A stretch of 5,202 bases of DNA from Chitinophaga pinensis (GTDB lineage Bacteria > Bacteroidota > Bacteroidia > UKL13-3): contig CAMCJW010000219.1 of NCBI GenBank assembly GCA_945875195.1, positions 1-5,202 of the forward strand. Direction: 5' to 3'. A model generated the notes under the pieces. It ran no database searches, was not told where the DNA came from, and was given only the letters and a program-made list of their open reading frames with translations. Positions 1-5,202 of the stretch are shown piece by piece; within the stretch, counting starts at the first letter, position 1, and every line of letters begins with the position of its first letter. A program made the position numbers and the translations under genes.

Positions 1-754
1 TATTTACTTTTAGTTGAAAAAAAGCGGCAGGAAAGTTATTGTGATAGAAATCAATTTCATGAAGCTGTTCCTTTATTATGAGAGTATCTTTAACTTTTTT
101 GGTAATATTATTTACAATTAAAAGATAAAAACATTGGTTTTCATAATTCTTTTTTTGAATTTCAAATTGATAATAACTATTTTTCCTATTTAAAATAAAT
201 TTAATTATTTTTTGTGTAGACAATAGTTCAATTTTTTTCTTCCAATCAATCTCGTCCTTAAAGTAATCAATCAACTCCCAAACCAGTCTGTTTTTTGAGT
301 TTACCTTAGTTATTCCAAGTAAACTATTTGCTTTTTTATTTATAAACCGAAGTCTCCCGTTATTATCGAAAACCAGAACTCCTTCTTTTATAGTATTAAT
401 AAAATCATCAAAAACTTTATATCGTTGTTCAATTAAAATTTGCTTTCTTTTACTAATAGCACTATTTTTTATTGTTTTTTGTATGAAAACTATATAAAAA
501 CCATTTTCATATTTAGTGGTTTCTGTTTGATAAGTAACTGAATTTCCGTGTCTGTCTTCTACAAAATGATTTTGAATTGTCTCACTAAAAGTAAAAAGCG
601 GAAATAATGAGCTAATCTCTTTACTATCTTCTTTAGAAGTAATTTCCAGAAGTAATAATTTTGTCTTTTTATTATTGAATACAATTTTACCATCTAAATC
701 TAAAACGACAGATGCAAATGGGTGGTATTCTAAAAGATCAAAATTACTAAGCAT
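1..754 (-). CDS. Multi-PAS-domain signalling protein, N-terminal part (3' end outside window)
   Basis: The frame is open from an ATG at 754-752 to the window edge, giving 251 residues without a stop. The start is the first ATG after an in-frame TAA at 787-785, and no other start codon lies between them. There is no Shine-Dalgarno sequence, only an A/T-rich leader, as is usual in Bacteroidota. Two PAS-like modules can be read. The first covers about residues 5-95 (HPFASVVLDLDGKIVFNN). The second covers about 113-220 (INTIKEGVLVFDNNGRLRFI, then NKKANSLLGI) and has the clear S-box pattern of a short helix, GVLVFD, NG and FIN followed by an A-x-x-LLG helix. A helical linker near 220-232 leads into a probable third PAS starting near 235 (FYHNNFPAAFFQL). 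No signal peptide or membrane segment is visible, so it is probably a cytosolic sensor. PAS chains like this usually feed a histidine kinase, a sigma-54 activator or a diguanylate cyclase. The output domain is off-window, so the class is unknown. The PAS family call is firm for module 2 and moderate for modules 1 and 3. Confidence 0.85.
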   Translation of the reverse strand, partial: MLSNFDLLEYHPFASVVLDLDGKIVFNNKKTKLLLLEITSKEDSKEISSLFPLFTFSETIQNHFVEDRHGNSVTYQTETTKYENGFYIVFIQKTIKNSAISKRKQILIEQRYKVFDDFINTIKEGVLVFDNNGRLRFINKKANSLLGITKVNSKNRLVWELIDYFKDEIDWKKKIELLSTQKIIKFILNRKNSYYQFEIQKKNYENQCFYLLIVNNITKKVKDTLIIKEQLHEIDFYHNNFPAAFFQLKVN

Positions 755-779
755 TTTTATTATTAAAATGAGGTTAATC

Positions 780-787
780 CAAATTTA
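780..787 (-). promoter_or_regulatory. Candidate Bacteroidota -7 promoter element (TAAATTTG) for the PAS gene
   Basis: Read on the minus strand, 787-780 is TAAATTTG, an exact match to the Bacteroidota housekeeping -7 consensus TAnnTTTG. It lies about 25 bases upstream of the ATG at 754, which would give a short 5' leader of roughly 20 bases. A convincing -33 TTTG element at the usual spacing is not visible; only T-rich sequence is present there. The motif match is seen directly; promoter activity is inferred. Confidence 0.45.
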
Positions 788-982
788 ATTATAATAATTT
801 ATGAAAATGTATTATTATGACGAAAAGTTCATTTAATACGTTAAGATGTACTTTATTTTAGATATACGGCGGTTTTATATAGCTTTAAGCAGTTTATCTA
901 TCCAGCTCTATTATTGGATAATCGCATGACTATTTTGTAAGTTATATTGTATTTATATTAATTTATTATGCATTTTGTCGAT

Positions 983-990
983 TATATTTG
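983..990 (+). promoter_or_regulatory. Possible plus-strand -7 element (TATATTTG)
   Basis: TATATTTG matches TAnnTTTG. It points into the gene-free spacer towards the inverted repeat at 1010-1052 and the terminator-like hairpin at 1200-1226. No TTTG or TTG occurs at the usual -33 spacing. In such AT-rich sequence a chance match is quite likely, so this is a weak candidate. Confidence 0.15.
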
Positions 991-1009
991 TATTTTAATC
1001 TATTTTTTT

Positions 1010-1052
1010 AGTGATTAGCATCTCTTAATTAAAACCAGCTATGCTTATCACT
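1010..1052. repeat. Interrupted inverted repeat, 12-base arms
   Basis: The left arm AGTGATTAGCAT (1010-1021) and the right arm ATGCTTATCACT (1041-1052) are reverse complements except for one central position. They are separated by 19 bases. The plus-strand transcript would form a 12-position stem with one mismatch, followed by T-rich sequence. It could be a regulator-binding palindrome, an RNA hairpin or a weak terminator. No adjacent gene identifies its role. Confidence 0.5.
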
Positions 1053-1199
1053 TTATTTATTTTATACAAAACTATTTACAGAAAGAGATAGAATTCGTTT
1101 AATCACAATTTATCTTTAGCATTTACTTTAATTACTACTCCGGCTTCCCATGTCGTAAATAGCATATTAGTAATTCCAAAAAAAGCAGTTTTACTATTA

Positions 1200-1226
1200 A
1201 ATTAACCCGTTGGGGTAATTCTTTTT
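1200..1226 (+). terminator. Candidate intrinsic terminator or RNA hairpin, plus strand
   Basis: AATTA (1200-1204) and CCC (1206-1208) pair with GGG (1213-1215) and TAATT (1216-1220) around a GTTG loop, with A1205 bulged. C and five T follow directly (1221-1226). The shape is that of a modest intrinsic terminator reading left to right. No plus-strand gene lies upstream, so it would have to end an unannotated small RNA, or it may be coincidental. Confidence 0.25.
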
Positions 1227-1253
1227 AAGGCTAATTTATACTAAATTATCCAA

Positions 1254-1285
1254 ACGCTTCGGGAGTCGAAACGTATTCTTTTTAA
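1254..1285. other. Hairpin followed by TTCTTTTTAA
   Basis: ACGCTTCG (1254-1261) pairs with CGAAACGT (1267-1274) around a five-base loop. On the plus strand one position is a C-A mismatch. On the minus strand the same position is a G-U wobble, so the minus-strand RNA forms the better eight-pair stem. The plus-strand side is followed by TTCTTTTTAA (1276-1285), the same ten bases that follow the hairpin at 1200-1220. The function is unknown. Confidence 0.3.
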
Positions 1286-1430
1286 TGTCATCGATACTTC
1301 CTTTGTCAGTACAGGCTTAGCTCAGACTTACATTTATGTTCTAATTGAATACAAAATTCTAGCAAAAAGTTAGTAATAAAATATTCTGATTAATTAAACC
1401 TAACGGGACTAGTTACCAACTTTAATTATC

Positions 1431-1461
1431 AAAAAAAGTCCCCACCTTTCGGTAGGGACTT
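1431..1461 (-). terminator. Intrinsic terminator of the T9SS surface-protein gene
   Basis: On the minus strand AGTCCCTACC (1460-1451) pairs with GGTGGGGACT (1446-1437) through ten pairs, one of them a U-G wobble. The loop is a stable GAAA tetraloop (1450-1447), and a run of T (1437-1431) follows. An extra outer pair, T1461 with A1436, is possible. The hairpin starts about 30 bases after the TAA stop at 1493-1491. This is a textbook Rho-independent terminator in the right place and orientation to end the large gene and insulate the PAS gene downstream. Confidence 0.9.
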
Positions 1462-1490
1462 AGATAACATAATCAAAAAACGATTACTTT

Positions 1491-4400
1491 TTATTCGTCT
1501 TCTGCTAGTTGAGTTTTTGCTTTCAAGTTTTTATCAAGTTTTAAAGACGTTCTTGGGAACAATACCTTTTTAGTTACCACTAAACCTTCTTCTGAAGTAA
1601 TTTGAACTAATAAAACCTCTGTTGTTAGTACAGCATTCATAAAGGTTTGGGAAGCATTAATATCTTTCTGTTCTTGAAGTAACCGTCCTCTGATATCAAA
1701 AATCTTAACCATTGACATCACTACATTTCCTGTATTTATCGAAATTTCATTGGTTGGTGTTTTATAAATCACCACTTGACTTTCGTTAAAAGTTGGAACA
1801 GCTAATGCTGCCGAATCAACGGCTATAACAACACTAGAACTTAACACTGAAGAACACTCACCACTTGTTACTAAAGCTCTGTAATGAACCGTTTGGGTTA
1901 AAACAGGAGTAGTATATGTATTTTGGGTAGCACCTACTTCATCGGTCCATGAATCTCCATCATTAGAAGATTGCCATTGAATAGTACCTGTATAACCTGT
2001 TAAAGTTACAGTAGTACTGTTTCCAGAAACCACTGAGGTAGAAGAAGCTGAGGCAGTCCCGCCAACTGATAAAGGATCAACAGTAAGTGTCCCATCTATA
2101 TAAGTTATGGAATAATTTGAATTTGCAAAAGATCCACCTATAGCATTTTGAGCAACTATAGGATAAGTTCCAACAACCGAATTTGATGGATTTCCAGTAC
2201 TTGACAATGTCACATTATCTATACTTTGCGAGCCAACCAAACCTTCTATTGAATAACCATTTGATGGTAATACATAATTTACTCCTACACATTTTGAAAA
2301 ATCTAGTGCAGTAATCGTTAATGGCTTAGCAGTTATAGTAAATGCCATAGCACTTGAACTCGCTGAAGCATAGTTATCAGTTGAATCTACCGTAGCGGTT
2401 ACAGTATAAGTACCTGCATTGGTTGGAGCTATTGAACTAGCAGTATAGATTGTATTTCCTGTACCTTCATAAGTAAATGTATAGCTTGTTCCAGTACCAG
2501 TATTCGTTGCTGCATTTGGACCTTGTGTAGAACCGTTATAGGTGTAAGACCCAACAGTTGATGTTACTACTGGTGTTGCTGCTTCGATAGTAAATGCCGT
2601 AGCACTTGAACTCGCTGAAGCATAGTTAACAGTTGCTTCTACCGTAGCGGTTACAGTATAAGTACCCACATTGGTTGGAGCTATTGAACTAGCAGCATAA
2701 GTTGTACTTCCTGTACCTTCATAAATAAAGGTATAACTTGTTCCAGTACCAGTATTCGTTGCTGCATTTGGACCTTGCGAAGAACCGTTATAGGTGTAAG
2801 ACCCAACAGTTGATGTTACTACTGGTGTTGCTGCTTCGATAGTAAATGCCGTAGCACTTGAACTCGCTGAAGCATAGTTACCAATTGCTTCTACCGTAGC
2901 GGTTACAGTATAAGTACCCTCATTGGTTGGAGCTATTGAACTAGCAGCATAAGTTGTACTTCCTGTACCTTCATAAATAAAGGTATAACTTGTTCCAGTA
3001 CCAGTATTCGTTGCTGCATTTGGACCTTGCGGAGAACCGTTATAGGTGTATGACCCAACAATTGATGTTACTACTGGTGAACTAACAGCTAGTGGTGATT
3101 GATATATGATTTCAAAACGACCATCAAATGTTCCCATTTGAGAAGCGAATGAATAAGATCCTTCTGTTAAGTTGTGAATCGTATTCATTAAATTATCTCG
3201 TAAATAGACTATTTGGTTATCAGCAAATACCCCATAAATAGTATCCAATGAAAGCTTATAGTTACCTGCTAAATTTATAATAATAGATAATGGCACTACA
3301 TCTGATATATCAAAAGCAGCTCGAGATTGTGACACTATTCTCTTATTTTCTACTATTGACGCTACTGATAAAGCAGCATCACTCATAGTTTCTACATCAT
3401 AGGTTGGTTCATAATTATTTGAAGCGTTTGTAAAATAGCCAACATCTGCAAAGGTAAACTCACCATTATCTCGTCCTAACTTTAATGTAAACTTATTGCT
3501 TGATATAGTATTATTTGTTACTTGTGCCGTACGATTAAATACACCAGGTTGATCAATAACTCTCATATCATTAGTAAACACCACTTGTGATGCTCCTACT
3601 TTCATCTCTACGATAAATCCTTGTCCCGAAGGAATAACACCACCAGGATTTTGTGCGCCACCATTACCATTACCATTTGGAGTAAATAGTAAATCATTAA
3701 CATTATCAGGATTACGTTTTATACTTCCATATCCTGATATCTGAGCACCATTTGTTTTTCTAAAGATATAAATGATACCGTTAATATTGGCCTCATTGGC
3801 CTGCATAAAGCTCATTATATTAATATCAGAAGCATAAGGATTACCTACCAAAAAATAACGGTTTTGGCTTCCAGCCCTAGGCGATGTCATTTGTTGAGTA
3901 ACATTACCATTGTTAGGCACTCCATTAAATTCAGTGCTCCACTCTGTTGATGTCGTTGGGTGATTATTTGGGGTGCGTATTAAATACCCCTTTCCTTTTT
4001 GAAAAGGCACTAGAACATTACCCATTACATCATATACATTTGTTGCTGAATTATAAGTGTAAAATCGGTTATTAACGGTTTGTGGTGAAAACTCTTTTAA
4101 AGTTTGTGTACCCTCTGTTGGTGATGACCACAGAACATAATCTAATCGTTGTAATTCTCGTGTATTTCTTTTTACTTTAATAGTACCAGAGTTTACCGCA
4201 TCTGGATTAATCTGAACAAAATTTGCATTATTTTCAACTATAAATTGTGCTGTACTTGGCACTGTAATTCCATTAGTAACTACAATTTCAGCGTTTTCTT
4301 TAATTGTTAATACTGCATTATTGAGTAAGTTTATGCTGTTTGCATAAGCGTTGCCATTTTGTACTTGTGGTTGATTAGGTGCTGTACCGCTAATAAACGC

Positions 4401-5202
4401 AGCTGTTTGATCGGTTGGAACTTGACCCCCTGCCCAGTTTGCTTCAACATTCCATAAAGTGTTATTTGCACCGGTCCAACATGGTAATGGAGAAACAATC
4501 ATGGCAATAACATTAGAAGTTACCGGCGAACCTGTAACACAAGTCGCTGTTGAAGTCATTACCACAGATACAACATCATTATTAACTAAAGTACTGCTGC
4601 TATAAGTAGCACTATTAGTTCCAACATTATTTCCATTCAATTTCCATTGGTAAGAAGGTGTTGTTCCACCATTGGTTGGTGTAGCCGTAAAAGTGGCACT
4701 GGTTCCTATACATATAGATGTTGATGGCGAAGCTGCTATTGAAACACTAGAAGGTAAATTCGGATTAACGATCATAGTAACCGTATTTGAAGTAGCCGGT
4801 GAACCAGTTAAACATGGACTAGCATTTGAAGTCATTACACAAGTAACAACATCGTTGTTTGCTAATGTTGCTGAAGCAAATGTTGCCGCGTTTGTTCCAG
4901 CATTTGTTCCGTTAACTTTCCATTGGTAGTAAGGTGCTGCTCCGCCATTTGTTGGAGTTGCTGTAAAAGTTACAGAAGTTCCAGAACAAATAGTTGTTTC
5001 ACTTGCTGCAATTGATAGGCTGGCCGTTAGAATTGGGTTAACAACCATTGTCACACCATTCGATGTCGCCGGTGAACCTGCTAAACATGTACTAGCATTT
5101 GAAGTCATTACACAAGTAACAACATCGTTGTTTGCTAATGTTGTTGAAGCAAATGTTGCCGCGTTTGTTCCAGCATTTGTTCCGTTAACTTTCCATTGGT
5201 AG
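1491..5202 (-). CDS. Large T9SS-secreted multi-domain repeat surface protein (5' end outside window)
   Basis: The frame is open from the window edge (first full codon 5201-5199) to TAA at 1493-1491, giving 1236 visible residues. An internal Met at 5108 is not the real start: the frame continues unbroken upstream within an Ig-like repeat. Any signal peptide lies outside the window. Protein order: a partial and two full Ig-like repeats of about 91 residues (5202-4488, YQWKxNG core); a segment beginning CWTGANNTLW with an NWAGGQVP motif (4487 to about 4164); a long domain with the flavobacterial passenger motifs SSPTEGTQTLKEFSP, RFYTYN, KGKGYLIRTPNNHP and FLVGNPYASDI (about 4163-3081); three MBG-like repeats; an MBG-type domain; an Ig-like domain; and a T9SS sorting domain. 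No catalytic motif is apparent. The likely role is a cell-surface or secreted adhesin or structural protein, exported by Sec and then T9SS. The architecture is seen directly; the adhesin role is inferred. A distal enzymatic domain upstream of the window cannot be excluded. Confidence 0.92.
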   Translation of the reverse strand, partial: YQWKVNGTNAGTNAATFASTTLANNDVVTCVMTSNASTCLAGSPATSNGVTMVVNPILTASLSIAASETTICSGTSVTFTATPTNGGAAPYYQWKVNGTNAGTNAATFASATLANNDVVTCVMTSNASPCLTGSPATSNTVTMIVNPNLPSSVSIAASPSTSICIGTSATFTATPTNGGTTPSYQWKLNGNNVGTNSATYSSSTLVNNDVVSVVMTSTATCVTGSPVTSNVIAMIVSPLPCWTGANNTLWNVEANWAGGQVPTDQTAAFISGTAPNQPQVQNGNAYANSINLLNNAVLTIKENAEIVVTNGITVPSTAQFIVENNANFVQINPDAVNSGTIKVKRNTRELQRLDYVLWSSPTEGTQTLKEFSPQTVNNRFYTYNSATNVYDVMGNVLVPFQKGKGYLIRTPNNHPTTSTEWSTEFNGVPNNGNVTQQMTSPRAGSQNRYFLVGNPYASDINIMSFMQANEANINGIIYIFRKTNGAQISGYGSIKRNPDNVNDLLFTPNGNGNGGAQNPGGVIPSGQGFIVEMKVGASQVVFTNDMRVIDQPGVFNRTAQVTNNTISSNKFTLKLGRDNGEFTFADVGYFTNASNNYEPTYDVETMSDAALSVASIVENKRIVSQSRAAFDISDVVPLSIIINLAGNYKLSLDTIYGVFADNQIVYLRDNLMNTIHNLTEGSYSFASQMGTFDGRFEIIYQSPLAVSSPVVTSIVGSYTYNGSPQGPNAATNTGTGTSYTFIYEGTGSTTYAASSIAPTNEGTYTVTATVEAIGNYASASSSATAFTIEAATPVVTSTVGSYTYNGSSQGPNAATNTGTGTSYTFIYEGTGSTTYAASSIAPTNVGTYTVTATVEATVNYASASSSATAFTIEAATPVVTSTVGSYTYNGSTQGPNAATNTGTGTSYTFTYEGTGNTIYTASSIAPTNAGTYTVTATVDSTDNYASASSSAMAFTITAKPLTITALDFSKCVGVNYVLPSNGYSIEGLVGSQSIDNVTLSSTGNPSNSVVGTYPIVAQNAIGGSFANSNYSITYIDGTLTVDPLSVGGTASASSTSVVSGNSTTVTLTGYTGTIQWQSSNDGDSWTDEVGATQNTYTTPVLTQTVHYRALVTSGECSSVLSSSVVIAVDSAALAVPTFNESQVVIYKTPTNEISINTGNVVMSMVKIFDIRGRLLQEQKDINASQTFMNAVLTTEVLLVQITSEEGLVVTKKVLFPRTSLKLDKNLKAKTQLAEDE
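1557..1784 (-). other. T9SS C-terminal sorting domain, probably type C (ChiA-like)
   Basis: This segment encodes about 76 residues near the C-terminus. It contains the motifs VKIFDIRGRLL, INAS, EVLLVQITSEEG and VVTKKVLF. These match the flavobacterial T9SS sorting domains of the ChiA-like type C better than the type A pattern, in which a G-x-Y motif occupies the place of EVLLVQI. In this family the domain directs the folded protein through the outer-membrane T9SS translocon, and it is usually removed at the surface. Assignment to type C rests on remembered motifs and not on a profile search. Confidence 0.75.
1815..2072 (-). other. Ig-like domain before the sorting domain
   Basis: About 86 residues begin LSVGGTASASSTSVVSGNST and continue through GTIQWQSSNDGDSW to TVHYRALVTSGECSSVLSSSV. 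The central W in strand C (IQWQSS) and the Y-R-A-x-V-T-S-G strand fit the Ig-like domains common in Bacteroidota surface proteins. Only one Cys is present, so the canonical intradomain disulphide is absent. It probably acts as a spacer holding the passenger away from the membrane. Confidence 0.6.
2073..2321 (-). other. MBG-type beta-sandwich domain
   Basis: About 83 residues from LTITALDFSKCVGVNYVLP to NYSITYIDGTLTVDP. The core G-L-V-G-S-Q-S followed by VGTYPI and the closing NYxITYxDGTLTV pattern is typical of MBG-type repeats in bacterial surface proteins. It follows the three shorter MBG-like repeats directly and is clearly more diverged from them. A structural spacer or adhesive role is inferred from the family. 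Confidence 0.6.
2322..3077 (-). repeat. Three tandem 252-base (84-residue) MBG-like repeats
   Basis: The units lie at 3077-2826, 2825-2574 and 2573-2322 in protein order, with an exact 252-base period and no indels. Each begins PVVTS, contains SYTYNGS, QGPNAATNTGTGTSYTF, SSIAPTN, GTYTVTATV and NYASASSSA, and closes with AFTI. By eye units 1 and 2 differ at 6 of 252 bases, and units 2 and 3 at about 24. This indicates tandem duplication, with the copy between units 1 and 2 the most recent. They are in frame inside the surface-protein gene and probably form a stalk or binding repeats. Confidence 0.9.
4488..5202 (-). repeat. Tandem Ig-like repeats, about 91 residues (273-276 bases), one partial
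   Basis: The first unit is cut by the window edge (5202-5034). Full units follow at 5033-4761 and 4760-4488. The shared pattern is SIAAS, ICxGTSxTFTATPTNGG, YQWKxNGxNxGTN, LxNNDVV, VMTS and GSPxTSN, ending in NP or SP. The strand-B Cys and the strand-F Cys (VVTCVMTS) that would form the Ig disulphide are present in the middle unit. In the last unit the strand-F Cys is Val (VVSVVMTS), though a Cys remains a few residues later. The 102 bases at 5101-5202 match 4828-4929 with a single difference, showing very recent duplication or gene conversion. More copies probably lie beyond the window. Confidence 0.9.

Larger units (their letters stand above)
755..1490. other. 736-base spacer without a convincing gene
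   Basis: All six frames are broken up by stops here, and the longest readable pieces are only tens of codons with no recognisable family. The stretch holds the terminator of the large gene at its right end (1431-1461), the probable PAS-gene promoter at its left end (780-787), an interrupted inverted repeat (1010-1052), two smaller hairpins each followed by TTCTTTTTAA (1200-1228 and 1254-1285), and a TAnnTTTG motif on the plus strand (983-990). It is longer than a simple gap between two same-strand genes needs to be. It could carry a small RNA or be the remains of a decayed gene, but nothing seen settles this. Confidence 0.6.

Noticed and set aside
801..836. 11-codon plus-strand open frame (MKMYYYDEKFI)
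   Set aside because: It is very short, lies in AT-rich sequence just upstream of the PAS gene on the opposite strand, and has no supporting signal.
899..920. Small inverted repeat TATCCA/TGGATA with a 10-base loop
   Set aside because: Six-base arms around a ten-base gap are expected by chance in a spacer of this length and composition.
1067..1074. Minus-strand TAGTTTTG as a promoter for the PAS gene
   Set aside because: It fits TAnnTTTG but has no -33 element and lies over 300 bases from the ATG, while a better placed match exists at 780-787.
1103..1165. 20-codon minus-strand open frame (MLFTTWEAGVVIKVNAKDKL)
   Set aside because: It is too short, has no ribosome binding site or promoter that could be tied to it, and is preceded by a nearby in-frame stop. 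It could be a gene remnant but nothing supports that.
1312..1360. tRNA-like look of TTAGCTCAG followed by GTTCTAATTGAAT
   Set aside because: No acceptor stem, anticodon arm or correct spacing could be built around these two pieces; the similarity to D-arm and T-arm sequences is coincidental.
2322..3077. CRISPR-like regular repetition
   Set aside because: The period is 252 bases with no separate spacers, is fully in frame, and encodes protein repeats, so it is a coding tandem repeat.
4672..4929. 85-codon open frame on the plus strand inside the Ig-like repeats
   Set aside because: It lies entirely antisense to the strongly supported minus-strand coding frame, has no recognisable domain, and its openness follows from the repeat codon composition.
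1491..5108. Taking the Met at 5108 as the start of the large protein
   Set aside because: The frame stays open to the window edge and the 31 preceding codons (YQWKVNG through VVTCV) are the first part of the same Ig-like repeat, so the start lies outside the window.

Overview
This AT-rich window looks like chromosome from a member of the Bacteroidota, most likely a Flavobacterium-like bacterium. Three things point there. The large gene ends in a type IX secretion system (T9SS) sorting domain and carries passenger motifs typical of flavobacterial surface proteins. The gene start that can be seen has no Shine-Dalgarno sequence. A TAnnTTTG element, the Bacteroidota -7 promoter motif, lies just upstream of that start. 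No rRNA, tRNA, CRISPR array, transposase or phage gene is visible.

Layout, all genes on the minus strand. Positions 5202 to 1491 hold the 3' part of a very large gene for a secreted, multi-domain, repeat-rich surface protein; 1236 codons are visible and its 5' end lies beyond the window. In protein order it has tandem Ig-like repeats (5202-4488), a W/N-rich entry segment and a long flavobacterial passenger domain (4487-3081), three nearly identical 84-residue MBG-like repeats (3077-2322), a related MBG-type domain (2321-2073), another Ig-like domain (2072-1815), a T9SS C-terminal sorting domain that looks like the ChiA-like type C (about 1784-1557), and an unusual charged tail. A strong intrinsic terminator follows at 1461-1431.

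Positions 1490 to 755 are a 736-base stretch without a convincing gene. It holds the terminator, several imperfect hairpins and two promoter-like elements, one of which probably drives the next gene. Positions 754 to 1 are the 5' part of a second gene, encoding a cytoplasmic multi-PAS signalling protein whose output domain is cut off by the window edge.

The two genes are separated by a terminator and a new promoter, so they are probably independent transcription units. Nothing in the sequence ties the sensor functionally to the surface protein. No new enzymatic or defence system is evident. The most notable features are the recently duplicated and diverging repeats in the surface protein, the extra tail after its sorting domain, and the structured non-coding spacer.
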